A DNA stretch of 64,000 bases from Pratylenchus scribneri. Its lineage: Eukaryota > Nematoda > Chromadorea > Rhabditida > Pratylenchidae. Below, one piece after another: positions 60,800-64,000 of this stretch; position 1 is the first letter of the stretch; the number at the start of each line of letters is the position of its first letter. The DNA is taken from positions 2,170,001 to 2,234,000 of the forward strand of contig JAQSEB010000031.1 of the NCBI GenBank assembly GCA_030063045.1, given 5' to 3'. The position numbers and the translations under genes are program-made. Under the pieces are notes generated by a model. It was not told the DNA's origin and did not search any database. It saw only the letters and a program-made list of their open reading frames with translations.

Positions 60800-63195
60800 T
60801 TATTCATTTTGTGGTTGCTGTTCTTGTACTTCCATCTTCTCTTCTTGTTGCGGATTGTTGGTAGTGCTTCCGGGTGGTTCCAGGATTAAATGCCGAAGAA
60901 TGTCCGAAAGTGAGATTATTCCGGTCACCCGATTCTCATTGTCCACCACAACCAATCGATGCACTTCCGCTTTCACAATCACATCTTAATAATATTTATT
61001 TTCATTTAAATTAAAATTAATAAAAAATATATACCGATGACTGTCATAAGCGAATCATTTTCGGAACATTTTCGAACTCCTTCAAACCACTGAAATATTA
61101 AAATCGATTAAAAAGGATAAAATGTATAAAACAAACATCAGAACGCTGTTGGAGAGCCTCGAAAACGGTCACATCCAATTTATCGTAGGTTTTGTCCGCG
61201 GCCAAATTAATTGCATCGAATTTTGCACTTAATTAAGATTTGTGGTTCAAATGATTAATTCACAATAATTTTAAACTTACTAAATGTCCACAACCTGTCC
61301 ATCGGAATCGAGCAATGGCAAAGCGGACACCCTTTTCAGGAGGAAAATTTTCATTGCCTCAATCAATGGTGTGTCCTTGCTGATTGTGCAAATATTGCCC
61401 CAGGAGCCAATGCCCAACTCTTTCGGTGTCTTCTCCATAAATGCCGGTTTTGGTAAATCATTAATCTTTAAAAATAGTTTAATTTTTGGTGATTATTTTC
61501 CAAGAAACTTACATATAAGTAGAGGAATTTAATTAATCGTTTATGGGTGAGAATGTACAAAATGTTGCCGGAAGTATGTTCCAAAACTGGCAGCCGATGA
61601 ATTTTGTGCTCGCAAAGAAGTTGGACCGCTCGATAGAGACTAAAATATAAATTTGATTCAGTGCATTAAATGTGTAAAAAACCTTTCGGTTGGATCAATG
61701 CTAACAAATGGTTTCACGCAATTGTCCTCTTTGAACATTTCTCGCCATGTTGAAATTTTATGCTCCTCCAATTGTTTCATTCCTTCATTTATTCGATTGT
61801 TTTTGTAATATCTTAATTTATTTAAAATTAAATTAAGTTTAATAAATTAATTTACTTGTGCAAAATTTGAATAAAATCCGTAATTGTCAGCATTCCCACA
61901 AATTCCTGCGCTTTGCTGTCCCAAAGTGGTGCGGCCCGGACTCCATTGTAAACAAGGGCAAAAAATGCTTTGCTGACCGGCAATTCCGTGTCGAAAACGA
62001 CCAATTTTGAACTCGTCGGGATTATATCATAATTTTTGTGAGCCTTCATGAACAATGAGTAAACGGCCTCTTGACTTTCTGCAAAAAAAAGAATTTTATT
62101 ATTAATTTGTATTTTTTAAAATAAATATTTTAATTTATAATTTAACCAAATATAATTTTATTGATTTCTGGAATGCTTCCGCCCATTGGCGAAGGTGTGT
62201 CCGCCGTTGAACTCTGAAATTTAAAAAAAAATGTGCTCACTTGAATCGAGGGATGTGTGCCAATCCTCAAAATCAAAAACAGTTGGATGGTCAAGTCGGG
62301 TGGCCAAAAATATGTTTGGACCCGTCGCAGTTCTAGTCCTAGGCCTCATATAAAATGAACCACTGACGCTGGCCCTGTGCTGTAGGGTTGGACGCGAATT
62401 ATTGGTGGGTGAAGCGGCCCAATTCCCTGACAAATATTTTATGGAAATAAATACGAATATGATGATAAAGGAAGAGAGAGAGAAAAAGAATGAGGAATGT
62501 GGGTAATGGAATGCAAAAAAGAACTGACTATTTCCCAATGGAATCAAAAGTGGGCCATTTGACGGTGGCTGCTGCTGCAAATTGTCGGATCCCCCAACCG
62601 GACATCCACCATATTGTGGTGATGCACTTATACTCCGATAGTGCTGTTGTTGATGACCCGGAACACGGCAACCTGCGGCCGATTTACCGTCCAAAAAATT
62701 GTTGGGTTGTAATCGATTTTTGTCGCCGGATTGTTGGAACGATGGTGGCCCAGATTGAGTTTGGATTGCTGCACATTCGCAGGTGACATCCACACTCAAT
62801 GGGATATTCTCAACAATTGGAGTGTTGGCAAGTGAATCCACCGGATTATAGTAGGTGCCACTTTTGACACTGGCAAAGCGGGGACGATTTGTGAAGGAGT
62901 TTGGATCCAATTTCGAATCGGCCGGAGCCGATCGAATTTTTGGGTAAGCCGGTGGGAGGGTGCAACCATCACCGGTGGTGGTGGAAAATGCGTTGGAAGG
63001 GGTTGAAGGTGGACCACTGAAAGTTAGGGCCGGAGGTCGATGTTTTGACTGATCATTGTTGTCCCGTGTGATTGAGGTTGTTTCATTTGCGCTGGTGTTT
63101 GGCCTTGTTAATTGCTTATAGAGTGCCTTTCGCAATGATCCTCTATTCTTTTGATTTTGGTTGTTATTTCCGCCGCCACTGTTGCTGCCAAACAT
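60800..63195 (-). CDS. AMP-activated protein kinase gamma subunit (four CBS domains, long N-terminus)
   Basis: Nucleotide-sensing regulatory subunit of AMPK. I chose Met 63195 ([20 protein letters not shown]); the frame is open further upstream. The long N-terminus is Ser/Pro/Asn-rich and contains [17 protein letters not shown] (about 62340–62400), like the N-terminal extension of vertebrate gamma2/3. After AATHTSLDSS-type linker exons come the CBS repeats: [143 protein letters not shown] and [16 protein letters not shown]. Asp residues of the ribose-binding positions (TDF, FDAI, SDIL) are present. The C-terminal Gln/Glu-rich tail ends [18 protein letters not shown] at 60800. Confidence 0.92.
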
Positions 63196-64000
63196 CTGCG
63201 GCCGTCTCTCCAAAAAGGAGAGGAAAAGGAAGGCCGATGAAGAGGGGGATGAGGAAGTAGATGCGTATTTGAAGATTTGGGGTAGAAGATAATAACAAAA
63301 AATTAATTGGGGATAATATGGCAATTGGATGGAGAAGATGCGCGATGTAATTAAGTAGTTATTATTTGTAATTTAATTTTCGTAGTCAGCCTTTTACCAT
63401 GATTATGAAAATGTCAAGGTGGGCAATGCCGTTTTGGTGGCTTTTTTGGTATCATATTGTCATCATCAAATGGGCAGGGAGCGCCCAGGGCTAGGGGACG
63501 AAATAATCGTCGGTGTGCAGAGGGCAAGGCCGAAAGGAATAAAAGAGGAAGGGATGAGAAGGGACGAGAAGAAGGAATGAGAAGAATGGGTGTTTTCCCC
63601 CTTTCTGCTGTATGCTGTTATTGGCCCGTGGCCGCAACGCGCGTCGAGCAGAGGTCACATGTGCAATGGCGGCGTTCAAAAGAGAAGAAGATGGGGGGAA
63701 TATTTGGGGAGAAGCGGTGTGGGTTTTTTTATGGGGACTTGCGGAATGGAATTGGGAAATGGAATGGACGAGATGGAAGCAGCAAAAGCATTTGGGAAAG
63801 TATTGGGAAGGATGGGGGGGGGGAGGGACAAACGTGCGGTGGGCAGTGACGGAGTTTGTTATGGAAAGCCAGCGGGGAGGGCAAGGTTGGGCCGAAAGAA
63901 ATGGGTGCGGATGGCCTGGGCCAAATGTTATTGATTCAGAATTTGAGGGAGGTGGAAGAGAGAATGAAAATGAAAGTTTGTTGCACGAGAATTGAAGATT
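63196..64000. other. Region upstream of AMPK gamma, nothing recognised
   Basis: The first ~130 bp continue the open frame upstream of the chosen AMPK gamma start. Beyond that the plus strand is GGGAA/GGAATGG-rich and gives overlapping open frames without a recognisable protein. It may include AMPK gamma promoter or 5' UTR sequence. Confidence 0.4.

Noticed and set aside
63457..63995. Three overlapping plus-strand open frames
   Set aside because: G-rich low-complexity sequence upstream of AMPK gamma; no family resemblance and no splice support.

Overview
The window is eukaryotic and most likely from a nematode. It has many short, AT-rich GT–AG introns (often 40–60 nt), densely packed genes on both strands, and nematode-type gene families: small secreted ShK proteins, a PIE-1/POS-1-type CCCH protein, TIR-1/SARM1, a SMA-2-type Smad, a KLP-6-type kinesin and a posterior Hox gene. 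The exon style and the poorly conserved secreted proteins suggest a clade IV (Tylenchina-like) species, but nothing here fixes genus or species. All gene models come from reading splice signals and protein similarity by eye, with no transcript support.

Layout. 1–239: 3' end of a small membrane protein gene. 337–4042 (-): arginyl-tRNA synthetase downstream of RNA polymerase subunit RPB8. 4918–6696 (-): a globin gene with two alternative 5' exon sets. 7406–10655: a complete Mutator-like (MULE) transposon with long terminal inverted repeats, an 8-bp target duplication and a broken transposase gene. 10933–13735 (+): three tandem ShK-domain secreted protein genes. 13910–15695 (-): a nitrobindin-like protein and a small membrane protein. 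16732–19191 (+): ATG5, a C18orf32/UPF0729 homologue and a Yippee protein. 19268–22225 (-): DOHH followed by mitochondrial ribosomal protein mS29/DAP3. 22610–23547 (-): an RRSVLR-repeat protein. 24224–29093 (+): TMEM39, a WIP/verprolin and a small membrane protein. 29740–30883 (-): a coiled-coil repeat protein. 32090–37357 (-): a KLP-6/KIF28-like kinesin-3. 40675–44535 (+): an Abd-B-class Hox gene. 45543–51694 (+): tir-1/SARM1. 52756–55225 (+): a BMP-type R-Smad. 56888–58035 (-): a tandem CCCH zinc-finger protein. 58819–60301 (+): TFIIA large subunit. 60800–63195 (-): AMPK gamma.

Several same-strand neighbours are only 150–265 bp apart (RPB8–RARS, DOHH–DAP3, ATG5–UPF0729–Yippee, TMEM39–WIP–small TM), as expected for nematode operons.

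The most unusual content is repetitive DNA in introns and between genes: (i) four minisatellite arrays with different units that share a TTTCCGGAAA palindrome, in the introns of a ShK gene, the Hox gene and tir-1 and between genes at 38 kb; (ii) a ~330-bp repeat present three times, each in an intron and each in the sense direction of its host gene; (iii) several fold-back/MITE-like elements; (iv) four tRNA-like sequences with pol III A and B boxes; and (v) the intact-ended MULE. Splice-site oddities include two GC–AG introns and one Smad intron with no AG acceptor.
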